Assembly (NCBI RefSeq): GCF_017873435.1
Contig: NZ_JAGGKG010000019.1
Location: forward strand, 26,855-90,854
Direction of reading: 5' to 3'
Source: Paenibacillus turicensis
Lineage (GTDB): Bacteria; Bacillota; Bacilli; Paenibacillales; Paenibacillaceae
Length of the DNA stretch: 64,000 bases
A model generated the notes under the pieces. It saw only the letters and a program-made list of their open reading frames with translations. It was not told the origin of the DNA and did not search any database. Positions 24,394 to 33,532 of this stretch are shown one piece after another (the first letter of the stretch is position 1; each line of letters opens with the position of its first letter). The translations under genes were made by a program, and so were the position numbers.

Positions 24394-24651
24394 GATCTAC
24401 CCCTATAATTAAGAAATTTTACTTATACTTATTGTATCGTGAATAGCTTGTCAAAATCAAAGTTTACTCAAAAATTTGCACTGACATCACAGTGACAGTA
24501 ACATTAGATTTATAAAAAATACTTACGTGAAGTTTACTTGTTGAGTTTCAGTTTTCACAGTTATGACAAATCTGGTATCATTAATTATTATTTATTTTAG
24601 AATCTATTACATTACATCATGGAGATTATGAGGATAATTGGAGGAGGAGCT

Positions 24652-25449
24652 ATGAACTTGTTTCAGAAAATTAAAAACAGCGCTGGTAAAGTAACCGATC
24701 GTGCTCAAAATGTTGTTGAGATCGGTAAATTAAATACACAAATCACAAATATTGAGCGTGAGGTTGGGCTATATTATAAACGCATGGGTGAAGTGTTTTA
24801 TGAAGGCTTTCAGAGCAAGGACATGTCAAAGGCTGAAAAGGAAATGGTGGAGTTAGCACGTACATGTGGTTTGTTATTAGAGGAGCGCGATGAAATTAAA
24901 TACAAAATTGCAGACCTTAAAAATGAACGTCTATGCCCTTCATGTGGCAAATCTGTAGCTAAGGAAGCATTGTTTTGTCAATTTTGCGGTAGTAAGCTAC
25001 CTGAACGAAAAGAAGCAGCTCCAGCCGAGTCAGTACAATCACATACCGTTGAAAATGTCACTGCGGCTGCAAGTGAGTGGCGTTATGATGCGGTAGCACA
25101 TAAGGAAAGCTCTTCAGAAAACAATATCGCTGAGAAAGAACACAATATTGCGTCTAGAGAAGAGCAGGAAGTAGAAAAGCCATTACCACCTAATCCTGAA
25201 GAGGAAGCAAAACAACAGCTTGAACTAGATCGTGAACGTAAGCGCCAAGAAGAATTGGACCGCTTAATAGCTAATTGGAAGGAGAATGTGACACCTAACA
25301 CAACCACGAGTTCTTCTACTAGTTATTCTGTAGCAGGGAATGCGGCTGAAATGACTAAAGAGAATGAACATGCTAAAACATGCTCAAATTGTGGTAAAGC
25401 AATTACGATTTACAATAAATGGTGTCCGCATTGTGGAGCACAGCAGTAA
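24652..25449 (+). CDS. Double zinc-ribbon protein with N-terminal coiled coil
   Basis: 265 residues. Residues 1-80 are a charged helical/coiled-coil part (KIKNSAGKVTDRAQNVVEIGKLNTQ). Two zinc ribbons follow: CPSCGKSVAKEALFCQFCG (about 86-104) and CSNCGKAITIYNKWCPHCG (C-terminal). Between them is a low-complexity acidic linker rich in Glu, Lys and Gln. The function is unknown; such proteins are cytosolic adaptors. The GGAGGAGGAGCT site places the start at 24652 rather than an in-frame ATG at 24619. Confidence 0.75.
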   Translation: MNLFQKIKNSAGKVTDRAQNVVEIGKLNTQITNIEREVGLYYKRMGEVFYEGFQSKDMSKAEKEMVELARTCGLLLEERDEIKYKIADLKNERLCPSCGKSVAKEALFCQFCGSKLPERKEAAPAESVQSHTVENVTAAASEWRYDAVAHKESSSENNIAEKEHNIASREEQEVEKPLPPNPEEEAKQQLELDRERKRQEELDRLIANWKENVTPNTTTSSSTSYSVAGNAAEMTKENEHAKTCSNCGKAITIYNKWCPHCGAQQ

Positions 25450-25570
25450 TAAGTGGAATTGTTCACAGAGTTGTGATATTTGTTGCCTTCCTAAACATAA
25501 ACTCAATCGTAGATAATAGGTAAGAGGCATTTCGCCCAAAATGCGAAGTAATGAAGGGAGGTTTAAATAA

Positions 25571-25873
25571 ATGGAGTGTATTGTACATTTTGAAGTTGTT
25601 CATGAACATCAGACAAAAGAACTAAGAGGTTTAATTTTTGTAGATGAGGGGAAAAATCCTACCAAAGATGACCTTTTAGGGATGTTTGAGCAAATGGGAT
25701 ATAAACTTCGGCTTGCAGATGAGGACCAGATGATATTTAAACCAGTAGATTCGGGTGCAGATTATAGTCACATTAGAATAAAAAGATTAGATATGGGTGA
25801 CAAGGTGGAAAAGGATGACCATGATTTGAAGTCGATTGTGGGTAATTTATTGCCACAAAAGCCAAGTATTTAA
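25571..25873 (+). CDS. Conserved-looking protein of unknown function, 100 residues
   Basis: ATG with GAAGGGAGG eight bases upstream. The product (MECIVHFEVVHEHQTKELRG...) is small, soluble and acidic-basic balanced, with no motif I recognise. The predicted alternation of strands and one helix suggests a compact alpha/beta fold. It stands alone before a bidirectional terminator; cotranscription with the zinc-ribbon gene 120 bp upstream is possible. Confidence 0.65.
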   Translation: MECIVHFEVVHEHQTKELRGLIFVDEGKNPTKDDLLGMFEQMGYKLRLADEDQMIFKPVDSGADYSHIRIKRLDMGDKVEKDDHDLKSIVGNLLPQKPSI

Positions 25874-25937
25874 TTGGTCATATTATGCGTTCAGTTATAA
25901 AAAGCTATAAAATCCGATATATTAAATTTTATTTTTT

Positions 25938-25990
25938 TAAATAAGCAAAGGCAGATCCTGAAATAAGGTCTGCCTTTGCTTATTATTTTT
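25938..25990. terminator. Bidirectional terminator
   Basis: Stem AGCAAAGGCAGATC / GGTCTGCCTTTGCT. TTATTATTTTTTTG follows on the plus strand and the minus-strand side is T-rich too (TTATTTAAAAAAAT). It separates the 100-residue gene from mscL. Confidence 0.8.
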
Positions 25991-26026
25991 TTGAAATCTA
26001 CTTGTATATTTATGGACTAAGGTGCA

Positions 26027-26524
26027 TTAATGCGCGTGTTGTTCTTTAGAATCAAGGATGGAGGTACAGTGACCACAACGTGTTGCTTTGATCGGAATTT
26101 CCATATAGCAGTGAGGACATTCCTTTGTCGTTGGTGCCTTTACGGGCTCTTCCTCTGCTGCTTTACCTCCACGTCTTAAATAGTTAATCCCCTTCACTAA
26201 GAAAAATACACATAGTGCAACTATTAAGAAGTCTAATAAAGTGTTAATAAATTGACCATATGCGATCACGGCCGCGCCCGCCTCTTGTGCTTGAGCTAAC
26301 GATTGGATAGGTGCCCCATTTGGCAACGTTTTGCTTCCATCCAAATTATAAAACAAATCTGTGAAGTTTACCCCACCAAGGAGCTTCCCGATTGGCGGCA
26401 TAATAACATCATTTACAACAGAGGTGACAATTTTACCAAATGCACCCCCGATAATAACCCCTACAGCTAAATCAATGACATTACCACGTACAGCAAATTC
26501 TTTAAATTCCTTTACTATTCCCAT
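26027..26524 (-). CDS. mscL: Large-conductance mechanosensitive channel MscL with C-terminal zinc ribbon
   Basis: 165 residues. MscL core: [43 protein letters not shown] (TM1) and a second helix [23 protein letters not shown]. The usual C-terminal helix is replaced or extended by a CxxC...CxxC zinc ribbon, [19 protein letters not shown]. The channel opens under membrane tension to release solutes during osmotic downshock. Start at 26524 after AAAGGAG; an in-frame ATG at 26542 precedes that site. Confidence 0.9.
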   Translation of the reverse strand: MGIVKEFKEFAVRGNVIDLAVGVIIGGAFGKIVTSVVNDVIMPPIGKLLGGVNFTDLFYNLDGSKTLPNGAPIQSLAQAQEAGAAVIAYGQFINTLLDFLIVALCVFFLVKGINYLRRGGKAAEEEPVKAPTTKECPHCYMEIPIKATRCGHCTSILDSKEQHAH

Positions 26525-26580
26525 GCTAATTACTCCTTTCATTCCTACCTATAAATATATACAAAATTTAAAATAGTTTA

Positions 26581-26766
26581 AAGGCTTGTTCTAAAATTAG
26601 TGTCTGCTCAAAAAGGGGTGCAGAGGGATTTCGGAGAAATGAACATGTTCGCCTTTAAAGTCCAATTCTATCTATGTTACATGTCTTTCTAGGAATTGGA
26701 CTTTAACAGCGATCGTAGGAACCCTCTGTTCCTTATCAAAAAGAGCAGATAGTAATTTTGAGCCTT
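26581..26766. repeat. Dispersed imperfect palindromic repeat, copy R2
   Basis: About 186 bp. Outer arms AAGGCT...AAAATTA...TCTGCTC and GAGCAGATAGTAATTTTGAGCCTT; inner arms CAGAGGGATTTC...TTTAAAGTCCAATTC and GGAATTGGACTTTAACAGC...GGAACCCTCTG. The whole can fold into one long interrupted hairpin. It lies just upstream of the xpt promoter. Confidence 0.8.
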
Positions 26767-26811
26767 GTTAATTTGAATTCTGTATAATTTAATCCATCTA
26801 CTAAATTACTC

Positions 26812-26840
26812 TTTATTTCTGCGACAACTTTCGTTATACT
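26812..26840 (+). promoter_or_regulatory. Promoter of xpt-pbuX
   Basis: TTTATT (26812-26817), 17-bp spacer, TATACT (26835-26840), giving a start near 26847, about 28 bases before the riboswitch. Confidence 0.6.
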
Positions 26841-26874
26841 TCTAACATTGCAACAATTCAGAAAAAAATCATAG

Positions 26875-26950
26875 ATTTTCTCGTATATGTGCAAGAATTG
26901 GCTTGTATGTTTCTACCCGATCACCGTAAATGATTGGACTACGAGAGGAA
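26875..26950 (+). promoter_or_regulatory. Guanine riboswitch aptamer
   Basis: P1 strands CTCGTA / TACGAG enclose the purine-class core GTATGTTTCTACCCGATCACCG and TGATTGGACTACGAG. The two hairpins have loops typical of the family. The ligand-pairing position in the P3-P1 junction (GGACTACG) is C, which indicates guanine rather than adenine. It precedes xpt-pbuX, the classical regulon. Confidence 0.92.
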
Positions 26951-27059
26951 ATCCCATAACATATTACAATACCATTAACGAATTGCAAGCTGAATTAATT
27001 CCGATTGCTCATTGGTTAGCAAATAAGTATTGTTTTTGTATGTGACTTCTTTTCATTGT

Positions 27060-27097
27060 AGTCTATTTTCTCGTGGTTAGGGAAGATAGGCTTTTTT
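27060..27097 (+). terminator. Riboswitch expression platform terminator
   Basis: Stem GTCTATTTTC / GAAGATAGGC followed by TTTTTT. Its 5' arm ATTTTCTCGT can instead pair with TACGAGAGGAAAT, the 3' side of P1 (26940-26952), forming the antiterminator when no guanine is bound. Confidence 0.85.
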
Positions 27098-27142
27098 AGT
27101 ATTTTGGCTAAAAAAATGTGTCAAAATACTCATTAATTAAAC

Positions 27143-27345
27143 GGGTTCAATCCTAAAATTAGTGCTTGACCGCTTATCCAAACTAGCGAAGAGACAGAGA
27201 GATTCTGAAGATTGTCTCTTAAAATCAAATTCCATCTATAAATATACATTATAAAAGGAATATGATTTTAACAACAATCGCAAGAACTCTCTGGAGCGTA
27301 GCTACCTCCCAATCGTGGTCAAGTACTTATTTTGATTTTGAGCCT
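27143..27345. repeat. Dispersed imperfect palindromic repeat, copy R3
   Basis: Outer arms GGGTTCAATCCTAAAATTAGTGCTTGACC and GGTCAAGTACTTATTTTGATTTTGAGCC; inner arms CAGAGAGATTC...CTTAAAATCAAATTCC and GGAATATGATTTTAACAACAATCG...CTCTCTGG. It sits in the mRNA leader between the riboswitch terminator and xpt. Confidence 0.8.
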
Positions 27346-27355
27346 AAAAATCTAG

Positions 27356-27943
<588 letters not shown>

Positions 27944-27957
27944 TAGAAAGAAGGCAT

Positions 27958-29331
27958 ATGATTGTGATAAACGAACAAAAGGATGTTGTTTTTGCAAGAA
28001 ACAGACATCCGTTTAAAACTTTTTCTTTAGGAATCCAACATGTACTTGCAATGTATGCAGGCGCAGTCATCGTTCCACTTATCGTAGGTGGACAATTAAA
28101 TTTTACACATGAACAACTAACCTATTTAATAGCCATTGACTTGCTTGCTTGTGGAATCGCAACGTTGCTACAAATTTGGAAAAATCGGTTTTTTGGAATT
28201 GGATTACCTGTTATGTTAGGCTGTGCATTCCAAGCTGTATCCCCGATGATTGCGATTGGGAATGAAGAGGGTATGGGTATCACAGCAATTTATGGCGCCA
28301 TTATCGCATCAGGTTTGTTTGTGTTTTTATTCTCAGGTTTATTTGGGAAATTGATTGCCTTTTTCCCACCGGTAGTGACTGGCTCTGTTGTCACCATTAT
28401 TGGAGTCACACTCATTCCTGTTGCTTTAACCGATTTAGGGGGCGGCGATCGTACAGCCACAAATTTTGGTAGTCCATTACATCTGTCAATTGGGTTTGGC
28501 GTATTACTCTTAATCATTTTATTGAATCGCTTTACGACTGGCTTTTTACGTTCGATTTCCGTGTTGATTGGTTTGATCGCAGGAACAATTGCTGCTGGCT
28601 TTGCAGGTGATGTTAAGGTCACACCATTAAAAGAAGCAAGCTGGTTCCATATGGTAGAGCCATTTCATTTTGGCACACCTACTTTTCATGCCTCAGCTAT
28701 TATTACGATGATTTTAGTTGCAATCGTCAGTGTGGCTGAATCAACAGGCGTATTTATGGCATTAGGTAGAATTGTTGATAAGGACATTACGGCTAAAGAT
28801 TTAGCACGTGGCTACCGAGCGGAAGGCTTGGCAATTATGATTGGTGGCGTGTTTAATTCCTTTCCATATACCACCTATTCACAAAATGTAGGCTTAGTTC
28901 AAATGAGTCGTGTTAAAACAAGAGATGTCATTTTTGTAGCAGGGAGCTTGCTTGTACTTATTGGCTTTGTCCCTAAAATAGCTGCACTAACGCAGCTTGT
29001 GCCAACCTATGTCCTTGGGGGTGCAATGATTGCTTTGTTTGGACTAGTATTATCCTCCGGTATTCGGATGTTAAGTGAACAGGTAGATTTGAATCGCCAT
29101 GAAAACTTACTTATTATTGCTTGTTCTGTAGCGATGGGACTTGGTGTAACGGTTGTACCAGAAATTTTTGCACAATTACCAGCAAGTATTCGTATACTAG
29201 TAGACAACGGAATCGTAGCTGGGAGCTTTACTGCAATTGTTATGAACCTATTGTTTAATGGTTTACGTGGAGCTGAGCAAAAGGAACCTTCACAGAAAAA
29301 CGGCACTGCTGACATTACAATGGAACAATAA
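27958..29331 (+). CDS. pbuX: Xanthine permease (NCS2 family)
   Basis: 457 residues, about 12-14 membrane segments. NCS2 signatures are FSLGIQHVLAMYAGAVIVPLIVGG, the QAVSPMIAIG region, and the motif SVAESTGVFMALGRIV with RGYRAEGLAIMIGGVFNSFPYTTYSQNVGLVQM. It imports xanthine with protons for Xpt. ATG at 27958 is very close to AAGAAGG, so the GTG two codons later is an equally good start. Confidence 0.93.
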   Translation: MIVINEQKDVVFARNRHPFKTFSLGIQHVLAMYAGAVIVPLIVGGQLNFTHEQLTYLIAIDLLACGIATLLQIWKNRFFGIGLPVMLGCAFQAVSPMIAIGNEEGMGITAIYGAIIASGLFVFLFSGLFGKLIAFFPPVVTGSVVTIIGVTLIPVALTDLGGGDRTATNFGSPLHLSIGFGVLLLIILLNRFTTGFLRSISVLIGLIAGTIAAGFAGDVKVTPLKEASWFHMVEPFHFGTPTFHASAIITMILVAIVSVAESTGVFMALGRIVDKDITAKDLARGYRAEGLAIMIGGVFNSFPYTTYSQNVGLVQMSRVKTRDVIFVAGSLLVLIGFVPKIAALTQLVPTYVLGGAMIALFGLVLSSGIRMLSEQVDLNRHENLLIIACSVAMGLGVTVVPEIFAQLPASIRILVDNGIVAGSFTAIVMNLLFNGLRGAEQKEPSQKNGTADITMEQ

Positions 29332-29361
29332 ATAAAGGGGTAATAAATTTAAATTTCACCA

Positions 29362-29700
29362 TTACATGCGTTGCAGTTGTCTTTCAGCAAGCTCTCCAAT
29401 CCAAGGTAATTTAACCCATTTTCCTTGAAGTGTCGTGAACATGAGAAGAAGCCACAATAATACTCCTAGTAGTGTAACAAGTGAACCTGAGATGACACCA
29501 ATCACAGGAATAAAGCCTGTAAGGACATGGAATACCATGATTACCATAAAGAGCATAATAGACTGCAAGGAATGGAATAATACAAATCGACTTCGTTTTT
29601 CAATAGCTAGGAATACAACGCCACCAACAAAGGCAAATAGGTAACAAAAGAAACCAGCAACATTTTCATAAATTCCCGTTGAAGATTTGAAAGGAGACAT
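29362..29700 (-). CDS. DUF4870-type small membrane protein
   Basis: 112 residues with three hydrophobic helices. The pattern NVAGFFCYLFAFVGGVVFLAIEKRSRFVLFHSLQSIMLF is the DUF4870/Tic20-like signature (an FHxxQS motif after the first loop). Function unknown. Encoded opposite to pbuX with only 30 bp between the stop codons, so the two units converge. Confidence 0.75.
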   Translation of the reverse strand: MSPFKSSTGIYENVAGFFCYLFAFVGGVVFLAIEKRSRFVLFHSLQSIMLFMVIMVFHVLTGFIPVIGVISGSLVTLLGVLLWLLLMFTTLQGKWVKLPWIGELAERQLQRM

Positions 29701-30214
29701 CTGGCTAACCTTCTTTCTTATTTTTGGATGAAATGCAAACCAAGCTAAAATAGGTGATTAGTTTTTCATAAAATGGTTTAACTAACTTTAGTGTATGACG
29801 AGCTATAGCAGAGAATACCACAGCATACTGCTTTTCTATAGCAAGGATTCATTTTATGAAGCATCAATGAGATTGTGGAGGACTTTTATCAGGTATGTTA
29901 TAATATACTGTGATAGGAGGTCGTCCAAACATATTGCGATGACCGCATGTGAAGAGAAAGAAGCAATATTTTGTTGCCAGGCGCTGCATATGCTTCTGTT
30001 TCTCATGAAATGTCCATAGACTTGTAGTAATACTTGAAAAAAGGATATTTCAACTTGAACAAGCGGGATTTTCTTCGGGTATGTCTAGTGTCAATGCCTG
30101 CCGGAAAGGCAACATCACTTTAGCTTGCAACTTCATACTATTTATTCAGTCACACTTTTCGGCGTTCTCGAAATCGGAGCATTAATCACAAGCGTTCTGG
30201 GAGGGAATTAAAGT
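29701..30214 (+). other. Long non-coding leader region before a 62-residue gene
   Basis: 514 bp without a convincing gene. A TATAAT at 29899-29904 (plus strand) would start an RNA running into the small gene at 30215, with a leader of about 300 nt. The leader has strong potential structure: GAGAAAGAAGCA / TGCTTCTGTTTCTC (12 pairs with a 2-base bulge, about 29952-30004), GGTC/GACC, and TGCC/GGCA near 30097-30112. I see no known riboswitch core and no terminator inside it. Confidence 0.4.
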
Positions 30215-30403
30215 ATGGCAACGAAAGGTCACAATGAAGTAAAAGAAAGTTTGCGTGAAATGACGAGGATATTTAAACCTAAAGATCCCAAAAAATTTGT
30301 TAAGGAGTATGTCCGCAAGTATCGAATTACAAGTGGATATGAAGAGGAGCTCACTCATTTAGTAGAGCATGAATTAGATAAAATGGATTCCTCTGTCTCT
30401 TAA
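30215..30403 (+). CDS. Small charged protein, 62 residues, unknown
   Basis: ATG preceded by GGGAGGG at nine bases and followed by an intrinsic terminator. MATKGHNEVKESLREMTRIFKPKDPKKFVKEYVRKYRI... is highly charged and helical, without membrane segments or cysteines. No function can be named. The single-gene unit with a long structured leader makes it more credible as a real gene. Confidence 0.65.
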   Translation: MATKGHNEVKESLREMTRIFKPKDPKKFVKEYVRKYRITSGYEEELTHLVEHELDKMDSSVS

Positions 30404-30461
30404 AAATCCCAGTCAGGGATAACAAATATGGCACCTATATGATGTTACATTTTCACCGTTC

Positions 30462-30497
30462 GGGCGCTATCTGCCTAGGAACGGTTTTTTCTTTTGA
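30462..30497 (+). terminator. Terminator after the 62-residue gene
   Basis: Arms ACCGTTC and GAACGGT (through CCTAGGAACGGT) around a GC-rich loop, then TTTTTCTTTTG. Confidence 0.75.
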
Positions 30498-30570
30498 TTT
30501 TTACATATTGCCTTATTTTGCGAAGAAGTTAAGCATATTGTAATAATAAAGAACACAGGAGGGGTAACGG

Positions 30571-31320
30571 TTGAAAATTAAATTAAAAACGAAAGAGGAA
30601 ATTGCTAAAATTGGTGTGGCAGGTAGCATTTTAGCTGCTTGTCATAAGGAATTAGCGAAGCGAATTAAGCCTGGTGTGACTACGATGGAGCTTGATTCAT
30701 TTGTGGAGGAGTTTTTGAAGCAGCATGGTGCAACACCAGAGCAAAAAGGATATCGTGGTTTTCCATATGCAACTTGTGCTTCCGTAAACGAGGTTGTCTG
30801 TCATGGCTTTCCCAAAAATGAACCCTTGAAGGATGGAGATATTGTCACGATTGATATCGTTGTAAACAAGGACGGCTGGTTGGCAGATTCTGGTTGGTCT
30901 TATCGGGTAGGAAAGGTAAGTGCAGAAGCAGACTCCTTGCTGAAAATAACGGAGCAGGCTTTATATGAGGGGATTAAGCAGGCGGTTCCTGGGAATCGAA
31001 TCGGTGACATCGGTGCGGCTGTTTTTAATGTGGCAAAGCAAGCAGGTGTTGGGGTTGTACGTTCGCTAATTGGACATGGAATTGGACAATCGATGCATGA
31101 ACAGCCAGATGTGCCTAATTTCGGGCGTGCAGGTACAGGTGTCAAGCTTAAAGCAGGTATGGTTATTACGATCGAACCTATTTTTACAAGAGGAGATACA
31201 GGCGCAGTGCATTGGGGCTCAGATGGCTGGACGATCTCCTCCGCAGACGGAAGTCTTGGTGCACATTATGAGCATACGTTAGCCATTACAGAGGATGGAC
31301 CTGTCATTTTAACGAATTAA
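30571..31320 (+). CDS. map: Type I methionine aminopeptidase
   Basis: 249 residues, TTG start after AGGAGGGG. It removes the N-terminal Met from nascent proteins. The five metal ligands are visible: DIVVNKDGWLADSGW (D, D), GHGIGQSMHEQP (H), ITIEPIF (E) and the C-terminal EHTLAI (E). The substrate His is in ASVNEVVCHGF. This copy is outside the ribosomal-protein cluster, so the genome may have another. Confidence 0.93.
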   Translation: MKIKLKTKEEIAKIGVAGSILAACHKELAKRIKPGVTTMELDSFVEEFLKQHGATPEQKGYRGFPYATCASVNEVVCHGFPKNEPLKDGDIVTIDIVVNKDGWLADSGWSYRVGKVSAEADSLLKITEQALYEGIKQAVPGNRIGDIGAAVFNVAKQAGVGVVRSLIGHGIGQSMHEQPDVPNFGRAGTGVKLKAGMVITIEPIFTRGDTGAVHWGSDGWTISSADGSLGAHYEHTLAITEDGPVILTN

Positions 31321-31400
31321 TGGTATACTATTTTACGAAGTGTATGAAATATCATAGACTTATTGTTGAAATACCGAACTAGCAGGAGGATGTCGAGTAA

Positions 31401-31865
31401 ATGGACTGGTTTACAATACTCCCAACCATTAGTACCGCATTTATCGTTATAAGTGCCATTTTGGTAGCGATAGGTTGGGCACTTATTATTAAAGGTAAGC
31501 GGGAAGCACATAAAAAAACGATGATTGCCGCTGCGGTTGCAGCAATTCTTTTCTTCATTATCTACGCTTCTAGAACTGCATTTGTAGGGAATACAGCTTG
31601 GGGTGGTCCAGCTGATTTGCATGTGTATTATCAAATTTTCCTAGTGTTTCATATTGTTTTAGCAACGGTTGCGGCTGTATTTGGAATTACGACTTTGGTG
31701 TTTGGCTTTAAGGAAAAGTATGCAAAGCACCGCAAGTTAGGACGAATTACTGCTGTCATTTGGTTTATTACTGCGATAACAGGTACAGTCGTATACGTAT
31801 TGTTATACGTGTTTTATCCAGGAGGACATACCAAGGCGGTATGGGATGTTATTTTAGGATTGTAG
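31401..31865 (+). CDS. DUF420 membrane protein (YozB/CtaM-like)
   Basis: 154 residues with four membrane helices. The family (PF04238) includes CtaM, needed for maturation of heme-A containing terminal oxidases in Staphylococcus, and B. subtilis YozB. Conserved His residues are present in KGKREAHKKTMIAA (helix 2 start), HVYYQIFLVFHIVLA and KYAKHRKLGRITAVIWFITAITG. It stands alone between map and a TetR operon. Confidence 0.85.
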   Translation: MDWFTILPTISTAFIVISAILVAIGWALIIKGKREAHKKTMIAAAVAAILFFIIYASRTAFVGNTAWGGPADLHVYYQIFLVFHIVLATVAAVFGITTLVFGFKEKYAKHRKLGRITAVIWFITAITGTVVYVLLYVFYPGGHTKAVWDVILGL

Positions 31866-31935
31866 GATAGCTATAAGCAATGACATGTTTCTCGTATTGA
31901 GAAATCAATGTTGTTGCTTTTTTTATGTGCAAGTA

Positions 31936-31985
31936 TTGACAAATGATCTAAAGCAAACTAATATACATACCAACGGTCGGTATGT
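31936..31985 (+). promoter_or_regulatory. Promoter and TetR operator of the ABC operon
   Basis: TTGACA (31936-31941), 17-bp spacer, TAATAT (31959-31964): near-consensus. The inverted repeat ACATACC-AACGGTC-GGTATGT (31965-31985) covers the expected start point at 31971. This implies autorepression of the operon by the TetR-type protein encoded just downstream. Confidence 0.8.
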
Positions 31986-32031
31986 TGAGATTGATGGCAT
32001 TTTATCTAGAAGTAAATATGGGGGGCCCGAT

Positions 32032-32700
32032 ATGGCAAGAATTAAACAACCAGAGCAAACGTTAGAAACGATATTGCAGATCGCGACTAAGCTTTTTTTA
32101 GAGCAAGGCTTTGAGAAAACAAGTATGCAGCACATTATTGATGAGATTGGGATGTCTAAGGGGGCGATCTATCATCATTTTAAATCAAAGGAAGAGATTT
32201 TGAGTGTGGTGATGGAACGACAGTTTAATAAAACGACGCAATATATGGAGCAATTAATTGCACAAGCGGCACAACTTGGGGGTGAGCATGGATATAACGC
32301 TAAGGATCGTCTTGTTTATATTTTAGATCATTTATTGGCGAATGAGGAAGTTCATTCGTATAATCATATTTTTAGCACCCAGATTAAAAATCCGCAGTTT
32401 GTCGTGACAGGGATTCAGCGAGGGATTATGGTGGATGCGCCTGTTATTGCAGAGATTATTGCTCAAGGCAAACAAGATGGCTCGCTTAATACCGATTACC
32501 CATTACAGTGTGCAGAAATATTTCTTTTACTCGTTAACATTTGGATTAATCCGATGTTATTTGAACGAAGTCAAGCAGACACCTACCAGCGTTTAAAATT
32601 TTTACAGCATATGATGCAATCGCTAGGCGTCGATATTGTGACGAATACGCTTATTGAAAAAATAGTGAATCGCCATGTCGAAATTGGTGGCTATGAATAG
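32032..32700 (+). CDS. TetR-family regulator of an ABC exporter operon
   Basis: 222 residues. N-terminal HTH LETILQIATKLFLEQGFEKTSMQHIIDEIGMSKGAIYHHFKSKEEIL; the C-terminal part binds an unknown ligand. An open frame extends further upstream, but ATG 32032 behind GGGGGG fits the family N-terminus. It is first in an operon with an ABC ATPase, a permease and a DUF4097-like protein, and an operator overlaps the promoter. Confidence 0.9.
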   Translation: MARIKQPEQTLETILQIATKLFLEQGFEKTSMQHIIDEIGMSKGAIYHHFKSKEEILSVVMERQFNKTTQYMEQLIAQAAQLGGEHGYNAKDRLVYILDHLLANEEVHSYNHIFSTQIKNPQFVVTGIQRGIMVDAPVIAEIIAQGKQDGSLNTDYPLQCAEIFLLLVNIWINPMLFERSQADTYQRLKFLQHMMQSLGVDIVTNTLIEKIVNRHVEIGGYE

Positions 32701-32710
32701 GAGCGATAAT

Positions 32711-33532
32711 ATGAACGTTGCTATGAATAATAGTACTACGAATGTTACTACGAGTGGAAAGAGTCCTAAGTCTGCGATTTCAGTACGGAATGTGACCAAG
32801 GTGCTTGCTGGACAAGAGGTCATTTCCAATTGCACAATGAATGTGCCAGAAGGTAAAATTTACGGATTTCTTGGGGCAAATGGTGCTGGTAAAACGACGA
32901 TGATGAAGATGATTACAGGCCTAATGACACCAACGCAAGGTGTAATTGAAGTTTTAGGAAAAGAGATGTCAAATGATCGAAATGAGATTCTCAAAGAGAT
33001 TCTTAAAGAGACGGGGAGTCTAATTGAAGTACCTGTTTTTTTCGAGCATTTAGATATGACTGAAAACTTAGCCTTGCATTTGGAATATATGGACGTACAA
33101 GGCGACAATGGGGTAAAGCACACAAGGATTGCCAACGTTTTACAAAAGGTAGGGCTGCAAGACTCAGCAAAGCTTCCCGTTTCAAAATTATCGCTAGGTA
33201 TGAGGCAAAGGTTAGCGATTGCACGGGCGATCTTACACCAGCCTAAGCTATTAATTTTGGATGAGCCACTTAATGGCTTAGACCCAATGGGGATTCGAGA
33301 TATGCGTACCTTATTTCGACAGCTTGTTGAGGAGCAGCACATGACTATTTTAATTTCTAGTCACATTATTTCGGAATTAGAGCAGGTTGCTGATGTCGTA
33401 GGAATTATTTCAAATGGGGCCTTGCTACAGGAAGCTGATTTATGTCAGGTTAGAGCGCAGTATTCAGGTGGACTTGAGCAATATTTTATGACTATGGTAG
33501 GCGGGAATAATGGGGGTGAAATTATTGCTTAA
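32711..33532 (+). CDS. ABC transporter ATPase
   Basis: 273 residues. Walker A GFLGANGAGKTTMMKM, Q-loop region ETGSLIEVPVFFEHLDMTENLALH, signature LSLGMRQRLAIARAIL, Walker B LLILDEPLNGLDPMG, H-loop ISSHIISE. The SLIE(x)PxFYxxLT-like Q-loop and NGLDP are typical of bacitracin/lantibiotic self-protection ATPases (BcrA/LanF). A Ser/Thr/Asn-rich N-terminal 20 residues precede the domain. TAGGAGCG is eight bases upstream of the ATG. It overlaps the permease gene by 23 bp. Confidence 0.9.
   Translation: MNVAMNNSTTNVTTSGKSPKSAISVRNVTKVLAGQEVISNCTMNVPEGKIYGFLGANGAGKTTMMKMITGLMTPTQGVIEVLGKEMSNDRNEILKEILKETGSLIEVPVFFEHLDMTENLALHLEYMDVQGDNGVKHTRIANVLQKVGLQDSAKLPVSKLSLGMRQRLAIARAILHQPKLLILDEPLNGLDPMGIRDMRTLFRQLVEEQHMTILISSHIISELEQVADVVGIISNGALLQEADLCQVRAQYSGGLEQYFMTMVGGNNGGEIIA

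Noticed and set aside
29795..30019. 75-codon open frame upstream of the 62-residue gene
   Set aside because: No ribosome-binding site, atypical composition, and it runs through the predicted promoter and leader stems.
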